Positions 50,349-64,000 of a DNA stretch of 64,000 nucleotides are shown in pieces. Under the pieces are notes generated by a model, which was not told where the DNA came from, did not search any database, and saw nothing but the letters and a program-made list of their open reading frames with translations. The position numbers and the translations under genes were made by a program. Numbering within the stretch: the stretch's first letter is position 1; the number at the start of each line of letters is the position of its first letter. This stretch comes from Amoebidium appalachense (Eukaryota; Ichthyosporea), in the NCBI GenBank assembly GCA_963693365.1, contig CAVNZM010000017.1, positions 3,472,001-3,536,000 on the forward strand. The letters run 5' to 3'.

Positions 50349-52265
50349 CCAGGGTTGTGACGGTGTGGTGTGCAGTACAAGGCGGCCGGGCTGCAGATAC
50401 CCGTGCAGCACCAGGGCCAGCGGCTGTATGTGTTTGCGCAGACCCTGGGCCCCCGGGAGGCCGAGACCGTGCTGGTGCTGCACGGTGCGTGGCCCTGGCT
50501 GTGGGGGGACAGGGGGGCAGCAGGCACTGACTTGTGCGGCAGACAGCACGCTGTCGGCATACTTTCTGGACGCCACCGTGCAGGCCCTGGCCCGCAGCCG
50601 CAGGGTGGTGGCCCTGGACCTGCCGGCCTGTGGCCTGAGCTCCCCGCTGGAGGTGTGACCCTGGCTGCCGGGGGGAGGAGAGGGGGGGGTGGGGGGGGGG
50701 GGTAGGGGGGGGGGGGGGTGGGGGCATGGGCCTGGCAGGCGCTGAGGGGAGGGGCAGGACGGACAGGTGCCGTGGGGGCGGCAGGACGTTGCCCAGGTGG
50801 TACACAAGGTGGCCAGCGCCATGGGTCTAAGACCCAGCCACGTGCTGGCCCACGGCTTCACAGGTCTCTAACTCTGCCCGCCTTCCCCCCTGCCCCCGCC
50901 CCCTACCACACCCACCGGTTCCTCCCCTTCGGGTACATCCCGATCTCCCCCCTCCCCCCCCTCCACCTGTGTCTGTGTGCCCTAGCCAAAGACTGAGGCA
51001 GAGCCACACAGGGGCTGCTGCACTGGCCTATGCCGGGCGCTATCCCCAGCGGGTGCGCAGTGTGCTGCTGCTCGATGGACCTCAGCTGCCCGACAGCCCC
51101 CTGCCCGTGCCCCTGCGCTATGTGGCGGTAGGGCCCCTCCGCCTGCTTGCCTGGCACATCAGGCCTAGGCAGGCACCGTGCCAAGCCGCCCGGTGGGTGG
51201 TGGGTGGGGGCTGACAGGGTGTGCAGGGGCCACTGGGGGGCCTGCTGACCTGCGAGGTGTGCCGCAAGGTGGCGGCACGGCTGCTGCACCCCGACATGGA
51301 TGCATACGTGTGGTTCCTGCGCAGCACAGGCACCCTGAGTGCGTGCACCTGCTGGCAAGGGGGGGCGGGGGGAGGATGGAGGAAGGGGGGGGAGGGGGGA
51401 GGGGGGGGGGGGGGGGAATACCAACGAGCGTGTGTGTAGAGGTGCTGGACACGGTGGTCAACCGCACACGGGCCGACCAGTTGCCGGCTGGCAGTCTGCA
51501 GGCCACTGTGACGTCACTGCCAGCCACCATGGCCCTGCAGGCCCTGTGTGTCGATGTGAGTGCTTGTGGGTGGGGGAGAGGGGAGGGGGGAGGGAGAGGA
51601 TCCATGGGGCGCTGCATACCCACAGTGTGCTCCGGGAGGTGGGGGTGCAATGGGGTGTAACGAGATGGGGCTGCAGGGGGCTGAGGTGACGGCCATGGAT
51701 CTGCGCACCAGGTGGGTGGGGTACTGCATTGTGGCCCTGGCCTGGCCGTGCTGGTGTGGTGTGTGCGCTGTTTCTAAGGTGTGTGTGCAGTGGGGAGGCA
51801 CGGTGTGCGGCAGCAACAGTGGGCCGCAGTGCCCTGCTGGGCCCGGCCACGGCCAGACGGCTGGCTGAGGTGGTGGACCGCCACGTGGCTGCACTGGGGG
51901 TACGTGGGGGCATGCTGCCTGCTGGTGTGTGTGGCAGCCTGCCTGCACACACGTCTGGTGTGGTGCAGGCAGGCAGTGCAAGGCCATAGTGGGCATGCAG
52001 GGCCAACCATGTGGGCTCACGTGTGGCTGGGCTGCAGGCCACTCCGGCCGATGCCCCTGAGGAGATCCCGGCGTCTCTGCGGGCACGGTGGGAGAAGACA
52101 CCAGAGGAGGTTGCGGCCGACCAGGCGGCAAGGAGGGCAAAGGGCCACAGCCACAGCCACGGCCACATGCACGACCATGGCCACATGCACGACCACGGCC
52201 ACATGCACGACCATGGCCACATGCACGACCATGGCCACATGCACGACCATGGCCACGTGCATTGA
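49953..52265 (+). CDS. Alpha/beta-hydrolase-fold protein with His-rich tail, about 11 exons
   Basis: Exons (approximate): 49953-50012, about 50149-50273, 50376-50484, 50543-50652, 50785-50863, 51012-51127, 51227-51338, 51440-51555, 51677-51711, 51791-51899, 52037-52265. The N-terminus is charged and then has one membrane helix ([20 protein letters not shown]). The fold is seen in [22 protein letters not shown] and [10 protein letters not shown], then [20 protein letters not shown]. At the nucleophile elbow, where G-x-S-x-G is expected, the sequence is AHGFTG, with no Ser. It may be a non-catalytic member, or a small splice misplacement hides the residue. The tail repeats GHMHDH about six times and probably binds metal. 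The start of exon 2 is uncertain by a few bases. Confidence 0.75.
50279..50351. repeat. (CCTG)n in a hydrolase intron
   Basis: Seventeen or more CCTG units directly after the 5' splice site of intron 2. A similar run (about 55078-55120) lies in an intron of the neighbouring NPL4 gene. Confidence 0.9.
52143..52262 (+). repeat. His-rich coding repeat (18-bp units)
   Basis: 18-bp units GGCCACATGCACGACCAT, with GGCCACAGCCACAGCC before them, encode the repeated GHMHDH tail of the hydrolase-fold protein. Confidence 0.9.
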
Positions 52266-54294
52266 GGGCCCTGCTGGTAGGGGCAGGTGGGCCGCCAGCT
52301 GTGTACAAGTGCATCGGTAGCAAGAGGGAGGCAGGCACACCCCGGTGGGGTGCCACAGGGCAAGCAGCAGGACCAGTCCTGGGTTGGTGCTGGCTGCAAA
52401 GGTTGCCTTTATTATTAGTGCCATGGTTGGCCTCGCTGGAGCCACGACAGCAGGCATGCTGGAAGATTGCATGTGGCAGTGGCTCTGCAAACGAGTACTG
52501 TGCAGCACACCAGTTGCTGCATGCATGTGCAGCCAAAAGGCATCAGGCTGCACAGTGTGGCCATATGCAGTGGCCTTGTTGGGGATAGGCTCGACTGCCA
52601 CCCGAGCCGAAATAGAATTTCAGGGGACCCTTTGTGGGGGTACCTGGGCAGGCGGCACTCTATTTGTGTTGGCCGTTTCCTTGCGGTTGGCAGTGCCGTG
52701 ATGCCCTTTGGTGGCGGACGGTAATTGTGAACGTGCAGCCATTGCAGTGTGCGGGTTTAGTGCCCTAATCCTATTTTCTTTCTTCTTTTGGGGGTGGGTG
52801 TGGCAGCAGGAATATGGCCATGGATGTCTGGACACGGGTAGTGTGCCGACAGGTCCAAGGTTCATTTCCGCGGTTTAAGGACCGGCTGACATGGCCACAG
52901 CACGTGGCTTCATGCTGCTGTTGCTTGCACATGTCTCGAGTTATTTGCATCTCTAACGTTAATTGGCGGTGGCAATTGTCGTGTCGTTAATTACGGAGAG
53001 ATCTATTGCTGCTATAGCATTCCTAACTTTTCCACGGCTGCTTTTTGCAATCAGACAACCGCTAAACGCCAGCCACACCTTACCGTCACATGCCGGGTTT
53101 GTGCCATGAGCGATTTGTGCCCATCTAGGGCGCTTTGCGGCAAGTCAGTGTGTGCATGGTTGTTGGGGTATGTTGCACACGGGTACGATCAACTGTAGGC
53201 CAGACTGTGGGCCGGGCGGGGGCGAGAGTGAGAACCGGGAAGGATCAAGGGGGGGGGAGGAGGGGAGGGGGGGGGAGGGGTGAGAGGGGAGGGGGGTAAG
53301 GGGAGGGGGGAGGAGAAGGATCCGGAGGGGAGGGGATGGTTGGCCTGGCCGGAGGGAGACGGGGCTTTGGTTTAATATTAGCTGAATAGTGTGGCAGGGG
53401 GAAAGGCGGGATGGTGCATGTAGGGCCTACCACCTACTGAGGTGGTCCCTCATTTCCCTTCCTACCTCAGCAGAAATGTCTCCCTAGTAATGACAATGCT
53501 TATCTGTGTACGCGAAGTGACTGCAGCGAATTCGAAGAAGGAAGGCTGCGAAGCAAAAAAGACTGCGGGCTGCGAAGAAGGAAGGAAAAATCGGCCGCCG
53601 TCGACGAGCCGAGATGGCGCGTGACACCGTCAGTACGTGTTAGAGGTAGGGCCCACCAGTGGTGGTGGTGGTGGTCATGGCCAGTGGTGGTGGTGGTGGT
53701 GGGAGAGGAGGGGGGGGGGGGGGGGGGGGGGGGGGGAGAATTCGAAGAGAAAGGGGGGGGGAGCCGGGGTGGGAGGGGAGGAGGGGGCGGTCACGGTGGG
53801 CCCCGCCGGGGGGGGGACTCCGGGGGAGCTCGAGGGTCACAGCTGAGCGCCCTGCTGACATCGGCTGTACATACGTGCTTGCAATTGAGCTGTGTGATGA
53901 AACCCGAGGTTTGCGCGATTGAGCACCCGAGGTTTGCGCGATTGAACACTCGAGGTTTTTTTAGACCCGAGGTTTGCGCTGTCTAACAAACACATACACA
54001 ACAGATGCACTGTTGTGTATGTCTGTTGTATCTGTTGTGTTTGCGCTGTCTAACAACACCCGAGGTTTTTTGAGGTTTGGAGAACACCCGAGGTTTTAGG
54101 GAGCCACCCAGATGCAGCTGCCACGTCATCACTTTTTTCACGGCTGGAGTAGGTAGTCAAGCAAGGCCTGTACATGAAAGCCTTGATACGATAATCTGTT
54201 TGTGCGTAAGGGGGTATATTGAGGCGACAAACTATTAAAGAGAGCCTGTGTGCTGCGTGCTGCTGGTCCCTGTGCGTGATCACTCACAGCAATA
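52266..54294. other. Intergenic region with G tracts and a small minisatellite
   Basis: No gene recognised. G-rich tracts at about 53249-53330 and 53709-53760. From about 53898 to 54095 the word CCCGAGGTTTGCGC recurs (53899, 53925, 53966 and shorter forms near 53948, 54058 and 54087). The NPL4 promoter must lie in the last few hundred bases. Confidence 0.6.
53898..54095. repeat. CCCGAGGTTTGCGC minisatellite
   Basis: Six imperfect copies of CCCGAGGTTT, four with GCGC extensions, interrupted by a TGTTGTGTATGTCTGTTG palindrome-like stretch at about 53998-54035. Confidence 0.7.
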
Positions 54295-58509
<4,215 letters not shown>

Positions 58510-58780
58510 ACATCTCGTGAAAGGCATTGTGTGCCCTGTGGGTGGTGCTGGTTGGGGGAGGGGAGAGGGGGGGGGGGAGCTGAGTGGGAGATGGAAGGCT
58601 ACCTTTCGAGGTCGCAAAAGGGTTCGGTTTGGGGTTTGAAACAAAACGGTGGGCATTTTCACGAATTCTTTTCAAGGGGAGGGAAGGGTTGCTGGGAGGC
58701 AGGAGGCCAGACGCTGCATGGCCATAGCATGATTTGAGTGGCCCCATGGTCATCTGGGTGCCGGGATGAGCCGGGGGGAA

Positions 58781-58812
<32 letters not shown>

Positions 58813-59646
58813 GGTAGTTTTGGGGTAAGGGCTGGTTTTGGGTGGGGTTGGTGGGGATGCAGGGCGTGTGCCCTACTGTCCTGACTGTGTGCAAAACCTG
58901 CACCTGCAGTTACTTGTCTGGTGGATATCTCTCAGACCTCTTCCTTTTTTGGGGGGGCGCCGGGGGGGGGGGAGGGGGGTCCGGGGGGGGGAAGGAGAGA
59001 GGGAGGGGGGATGTGATGGGGGGGGGGGGGGGGGGGGGGAGTGGAAACAGAGGGAGGGAAGGAGGAGTGGGGAGGAGGAGAGGCAAAGGGATGGAGTATG
59101 GGAGTGGAAGGGGAGGGAAGGGTGCTGGAGGGGTGCTGGGCTCAGGGAGGGGAGAGAGGAGGCCCATTTGGTACAGCCTTTAGACAGGCAGAGGCCATGG
59201 AGGTGGCACCACTGCGGCCGCCACATCTTGGCTGCTTAGGTGGGCTATGGGTTTGGACATGGGTGTACGGGTAGGGGTGGAGGGCATGGTCCATTGGCGG
59301 GCTTTGGGGGGGGTGGGGGACGAACTGCAACCGTGGGGCAACCATGGCCACATGGCCACATTGCCAGGTAAACCATTGCTAGTGGTTAAAGTTGGTCTCG
59401 GAGGGGTCACTGTGGCACTGTGCACTGGTCTGGAACTGTGGCCGGTGAGGTGTAGGCCGTATGTTGCACATTATATGTGGCAATATCCATATGTGGCGAT
59501 GTGTTACCGTCGACATGTTCAACCACATGTGTGCACATGTCCCAGTGTGTGTCAATGTGTGTTCGTTTAATATTGTGTGTGGCCCATAATGTGCCCGTGG
59601 CTATGTGCTGTGTTGGTGTTCGCCGACGGCCGTGTGTCTGTGTCGG

Positions 59647-59708
<62 letters not shown>

Positions 59709-61379
59709 CAAGCAAATGTGCTTCCATTTACAGTCCGATGTTGTGGAGGGAGGGTGGGGTTTATGTATATTTACATTCCTCTCAATTACTTAGGCTTGTT
59801 TCTCGAGTCCCCCTCCTCTTCTGTTCCCCCCCCCCCCCCCCCAACCCCCCTTCCCCCACGGTCCCCTTAGCTTGTCTCTCTTGGTGTTTCTGGTTTCTCT
59901 TTGGTGCAAGGTGTCCCTTTTTCCTCCACCGGTACATAGTTACTTGCGAGAGACGCGGGTGCTTGGGTGTATTCTGTCACTGCATGCAGCTTTGTTGCAT
60001 GCGCTTTAACACTACATAAGCCTGTGTGTGCGTGATCTTTGTGCCTGGCCCAGCATGTGCAGTGCTTTGCTGGGTGTCTTCTTTGTTCGTGCCTGTGTGT
60101 GGCAAAGACATGGTGTGTTCACGTGTTCGTGTGTGCTTTGGTGTGCATGCTTGTTGAGTGCAAATGCCACATGGGGTGTTTTTGTGTGTGGGCCATACCC
60201 CATGTTCTTTTGTGTGGGCGATGCCACATGTTCTTGTGTGTGGGCCATACCCCATGTTCTTTTGTGTGGGCGATGACACATGTTCTTGTGTGTGAGCCAT
60301 GCCACATGGGGTGTTGCATGCACCATGGCGTGGACTGCAAATCCATGCAGGGGGGTCTATGACTGCTATGTCAATCACCAGCACCGCGTGGCCCTGCACA
60401 GGCACCAATCAGATCTTCCCATTCCTCGCATTAGTGGGCAACATCTCAAAACACTTCAGTCTGCAACCATTCATCGCATGGTGAGGGAGGGGACAGTGTG
60501 TACCAGATTCCTCCGGTTCATCAGCAACTAAACACGAAAAAAAACCAAGGCCGTGTAACATCCTAATAAATATCAGTGCACGCTTGCTTGCTGCTATGAA
60601 TTGTGGACACGGGAATGTGTTTTTCACTGTGTTTTTTTCTGTGTTTGAAATGCCGGTAGACTTCTGAGTCAGTGTGTGTGCGATACCTAGATTGTAAATC
60701 TAGAATCATTATGGGTCAAGAAAGTGGGGGCACTGTGTGCAGTTGCCCGTTTTGTGGACCACACTTCGGGCCCAAGAATGGCCATGTGTGTGTCTTGCAT
60801 GTGGTGCACTCAAGGCAACTCCCTACCAGCCATGCATACACAGGTCACCCTTAACATGTCTGTCTTGGACCTTAAATTACCAGCCAGCTGGTTAACCTTC
60901 AGAAACTTTTTTCAGCTCTCACATGGCCTGTCTTGAACATCGTTTACAGCCCCCTTCCCTCCCCCCCCCCCCCCCCCTCCCCCCTCCCCCTCCCCCCCCC
61001 TCCCCCCCCCCCCCCCCCCCCCCCCCGGGGGACCAGACACCCTCTGACCTAGTTAGATTACGTTCAGTTACTATGTTGTATTTACATTGGTTTTGCAAGT
61101 TGCGGGTGTAGAGCGGCCACGAGTATTGGAATTGGAACTCGCCAATATAAAACGTATAAACATCAAGAGCTTAAAGCTACTATGCTCCGGTGATGGGTAA
61201 TGCCATTACATGATATCTACACCATCTTTGTCTGTTTAAAACTAAGCCGCAGAAAACAAGACCCCACTGGAGGCCTGCCGTACCCCTCAAGTTGCTACAT
61301 AATTTATTCCGTGTGGGCACCTGCTTGCCCATTAGGGCACACACACATGCAGCCACCGTGCCACGTCATGCATTCTGGC
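58510..61379. other. Intergenic: poly-G tracts, (GT)n and a 54-bp repeat
   Basis: No gene recognised. Features: G runs at about 58777-58811 and 59019-59039, (GT)n at about 59648-59706, a repeat of about 54 bp (GGCCATACCCCATGTTC...) in about two copies at 60188-60300, and a C-rich block at 60960-61026. Both strands were examined; the remaining open frames are short and low-complexity. Confidence 0.55.
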
Positions 61380-62303
61380 CTAGCGGGCATCATAAGTGCA
61401 TGTCTGGCCTGTGGGGCACTCGTAGCACCTATTGGCTAGCAGGAAGTCTGTGCCGTCACAGTCCACGGCCAGGCTCGTGACCTTGCCGTCAGCCCCCACC
61501 AGTATCACCGTGCGCGTGCCAAGCTGCCGCCAGGCCGCAGGCTGGTTCTGCACGTTGCGGCTAATTTCTGTGACCGTGGCGCTGCTGTAGACAAGCACTG
61601 AGATCTGTGTGGTGGTGATGCCTGTTGTGTCATTGGTGTACTTGGTCATGCCCAGTGGGTCCCACACCACGTCCAGGAACCCCATCATGTTGAGCACCTC
61701 CTTGAGATACGCTGCTGCCTCCAGCTCCGTGAGGTCACCCGTGACATTGAACATCACAATGCCCCCCGTAATGGCTGTGGGCTCGGGCGTGGGCGTGCCG
61801 TCGAAGTACGTGCTCGTGGGCATGTTTGTGTACGTGCTGGTGGACACGGGGTTCACCTTGGGCTGCACGTGCACCTTTGGCTTGTCCTCGTGCTTTTTTT
61901 CCGTCTTATCCTTCTTTTCCTTCTTGTCGTCTTTCTCCTTCTCCTTCTTGGCCGTTTCTTTGGGCCTCGTCCATGCAATGGTGCTTGTGGGTTTGTCGTG
62001 TGCGCGGTGGGGTCCATTTGCCTTGCCCTCGGGGGCCACCTTCTCGCTGGTGCTGTTTGCTGGCGCCGTGAGGCCTGCAGCCGGGTTGCTGATGGAGCGC
62101 CCCCAACGGTCCGTGTCGGCCAGGTTGAAGCCCAGCACGTCGTAGCCCGTGGCGTCGTAGCCGTTGAGGTCGTATGCAATGCCCCGCAGCCCCAGCCGCC
62201 CATGGTCCCCGACAGGGGTGGGCGGGGTGGGGGAGGCATCGCCACTGGCGCCGTGGCCCATCATTAGGCACGCCACGGCGGCCGCACACAGCAGCGACCG
62301 CAT
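61380..62303 (-). CDS. Secreted Lys-rich protein of unknown function, 307 aa
   Basis: Intronless frame from MRSLLCAAAVACLMMGHGAS, a signal peptide likely cleaved after GASG. A Gly/Tyr/Asp motif follows (YDLNGYDATGYDVLGFNLAD), then a Lys/Glu-rich linker (KKEKEKDDKKEKKDKTEKK). The C-terminal domain has about 130 residues (GGIVMFNVTGDLTELEAAAY...) with four Cys at the end (DCDGTDF, RCYECPTGQTCTYDAR), probably forming disulfides. No enzyme motif recognised. Two NxT/NxS sites could be glycosylated. Likely exported or cell-wall associated. The absence of introns contrasts with its neighbours. Confidence 0.75.
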   Translation of the reverse strand: MRSLLCAAAVACLMMGHGASGDASPTPPTPVGDHGRLGLRGIAYDLNGYDATGYDVLGFNLADTDRWGRSISNPAAGLTAPANSTSEKVAPEGKANGPHRAHDKPTSTIAWTRPKETAKKEKEKDDKKEKKDKTEKKHEDKPKVHVQPKVNPVSTSTYTNMPTSTYFDGTPTPEPTAITGGIVMFNVTGDLTELEAAAYLKEVLNMMGFLDVVWDPLGMTKYTNDTTGITTTQISVLVYSSATVTEISRNVQNQPAAWRQLGTRTVILVGADGKVTSLAVDCDGTDFLLANRCYECPTGQTCTYDAR

Positions 62304-62960
62304 GGCTGGGTTCGGAAAAGTTAGATACGTCTAGGTCTTAGCACGCTAAAGAGATAAATAACGCGATATGCTAGCAGGCAGCCCCTTCCGTTACACGAGC
62401 AAGCCAACACTACACTCATCATGTGTGACCCCTCAGCCTGAACGGGGCCAGCTGGCGCAGCTTACAGATGATTGGCCACCTAAAGAGATTGAAAAGATGT
62501 GATTGGGTACTGCTTCATATCCAATCAAAATATCTTGTAAAAAGCCATATGCAGTAGCGCCTACAGAGCTACGTGAACTTTATCAAATCAAACAAGATTG
62601 AATCAAGTAGACCAATCGCATCGCGCTAAATGAAATTGCCTTCCATATAAAAGTATGTACCCCTACCATATTTAGAAGTCCAAGGTAGCTATATAAGGCA
62701 AAAGGAACTTTGGTATCGCCACCATGGGACACCACATGCGATGTACAAAACAGTGATGTAGGTACGTATTGTAGGTGCATGTAGCGCGCCTGAGAGTAGG
62801 CCACTGCGCAGCGGACATGTAGCGGGATTTTCTCTTGCTTATAATAAAGAAGTTTTTAGTCCGAGGCGCTGTACTGTAGACTGGACATGCAGGTACCCCT
62901 CCTCCACCCAGCACTCAATGGAGCGGCTCCTGCCAGTGATGCGCGGTAAACCAATCATCA
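62304..62960. other. Intergenic promoter region between divergent genes
   Basis: Several CCAAT/ATTGG words (about 62470, 62500, 62519, 62610, 62951) and a TATATAAGGC near 62692. No gene is supported. Confidence 0.4.
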
Positions 62961-64000
62961 ATGCGGAACTTGGAAATTCAGAGTCAGCGCGGCGCCGCGG
63001 GCGGCGGATCGGAGGGCACCTGCAGTACAGGCGGGACTGGGAGAGCCTACGACCGTTTGTATGTTAAAAAGAATAGGGGGGCCACCTGGACAGAGATGCG
63101 CGGCTTCTGTGAGCGCACGGCAGGGCGGTATGGTTGCTGTGCACCCGTATGCGCACCAGGTGTGTGTGTGCCCAGCTGTTGCTTTCAAGCCAGCTAGCGG
63201 CCCACTGACGCCTTGTGGGCCAACAGCAGCTGCTGGGGCTGGCCACGGCCGACCCGCCCTGCCCGCTGCTGGGCTGGCTGGTGGGCTATGACGCCACCGT
63301 GCTGAGCGTGTGCGTGCCACAGGCCCTGGGGGTGGTGGGGGTGGGGTAGGAGGTGGCTGAACGTGTGTGCAGGCAGGCCTGTGTGCTGCGCACAGACAAA
63401 GGCCAGCCGCTGTGGGCACAAGAGTTGCAGGCGGCAACAGACACCCTGCCCGCAGGTGCGAGCCTCAGGCACGGAGGGGTGGGGGGGTTGGGGGGGGGGT
63501 CAGGGACACGGAGGGGGCAGGGTTGGTGAGTGGGTGGGTGGGGGGGGGGGGGGGGAGAGGGGGGGGGGGGGGGGGGGGGGGAGGGCGGGGGGAGGGGGCA
63601 GGCAGGGAGCTGACAGGGCTGCAGGACTTGGGCTGGTAGGGGTGGTGGTGGGGAACAAGGGCGGGCTGGACTGGGTGGAAGCAAACAGCGCACAGGTGCA
63701 GGTAACAAGCCCCAAGCGGGCCTGAAGCCTGCATGTGGCTCAGGGTCTGGCACCTGTGCCGTGCGGTGTAGGCTGAACCGGTGTGCTTCCTTGCAACACG
63801 CCTGCTTTTCCTTGCGTGCTGTGGGCCATTCAAGTGCGTGTGGATAAACGGACAGCCGGGCCGAGTTGCAGCCAGCCAGGGGGTGACTTGGGGGGGAGGC
63901 AGAGGCACGGGCTGGGGACTGCCGTGGCGGTGGTGGGGCCGGACGGAGTGGGCTGGCACAGGCTGGGGGAGGACGGGCACTTGCAGGCGGCAGACACACG
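62961..64000 (+). CDS. 5' part of a probable multi-exon host gene, cut by the window end
   Basis: Exon-like, GC-rich segments between GT-AG-type sites: a first ATG at 62961 (MRNLEIQSQRGAAGGG), a segment encoding LLGLATADPPCPLLGWLVGY and DATVLSVCVPQALG (about 63228-63330), one encoding CVLRTDKGQPLWAQELQAAT (about 63375-63450), and one encoding VVGPDGVGWHRLGEDGHLQA near the end. I do not recognise the protein. The order of exons and the start codon are tentative. G-rich introns like those of NPL4 separate them. Confidence 0.4.

Noticed and set aside
60325-60360. TGGACTGCAAATCCA stem-loop resembling a tRNA-Cys anticodon arm
   Set aside because: No acceptor, D or T arm can be built around it; likewise the GATTGTAAATC stem near 60690.

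Overview
This window is eukaryotic nuclear DNA, probably from a GC-rich unicellular alga or other protist. The host genes have GT-AG introns full of GT, CCTG and poly-G/poly-C tracts. The exact host cannot be fixed from the sequence alone; a green alga is one possibility. The outstanding feature is a 29.3-kb integrated virus-like element of the Polinton/Maverick/Polinton-like-virus type at 11840..41165. It is bounded by ~470-bp terminal inverted repeats (TIRs) that both start ACTACAATGAGG and are both flanked by C runs, as expected for a 6-bp target duplication inside a C tract.

Layout. 1-2200 is simple sequence (GGGA, GT, G runs). 2200-5780 is AT-rich and repeat-rich: a foldback element holding half of an initiator tRNA, an array of ATTGGCAATA words, and a Harbinger-like MITE with a TTA duplication. 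5779-11322 holds two LINE copies head to head. The left one is a 3' fragment on the minus strand; the right one is nearly complete but frameshifted. 11840-41165 is the Polinton-like element. 41197-44600 is a DIRS/PAT-like tyrosine-recombinase retrotransposon (RT-RNase H plus recombinase) with a 584-bp tandem duplication of its 3' end. 46519-49550 is a four-exon NEDD8 gene on the minus strand. 49953-52265 is an alpha/beta-hydrolase-fold gene with a His-rich tail, and 54295-58509 is a 14-exon NPL4 gene. 61380-62303 is an intronless secreted-protein gene, and 62961-64000 looks like the 5' part of another host gene.

The Polinton-like element carries a retroviral-type integrase, a very large protein-primed-type DNA polymerase B, an FtsK/HerA-type packaging ATPase, a probable double-jelly-roll major capsid protein and a candidate penton protein. 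It also has a phage-tail-fibre-like coiled-coil protein, two further proteins sharing the fibre N-terminal module, a Dam-type adenine methyltransferase, a poxvirus VLTF3-like late transcription factor, a multi-span membrane protein, and several small or Pro-rich proteins I do not recognise. I saw no adenovirus-type maturation protease.

Two upstream motif classes can be read directly. GGCGTCCAAT boxes lie in and next to the TIRs, by the polymerase and two other genes. An A-rich AAAAATnTGTG motif lies 15-35 nt upstream of at least ten genes, mostly structural. Together with a VLTF3-like factor this suggests an early/late transcription programme, which is inference. At least six element genes are broken by single-base shifts, several of them at C/G homopolymers, so either the assembly has homopolymer errors or the element has begun to decay.
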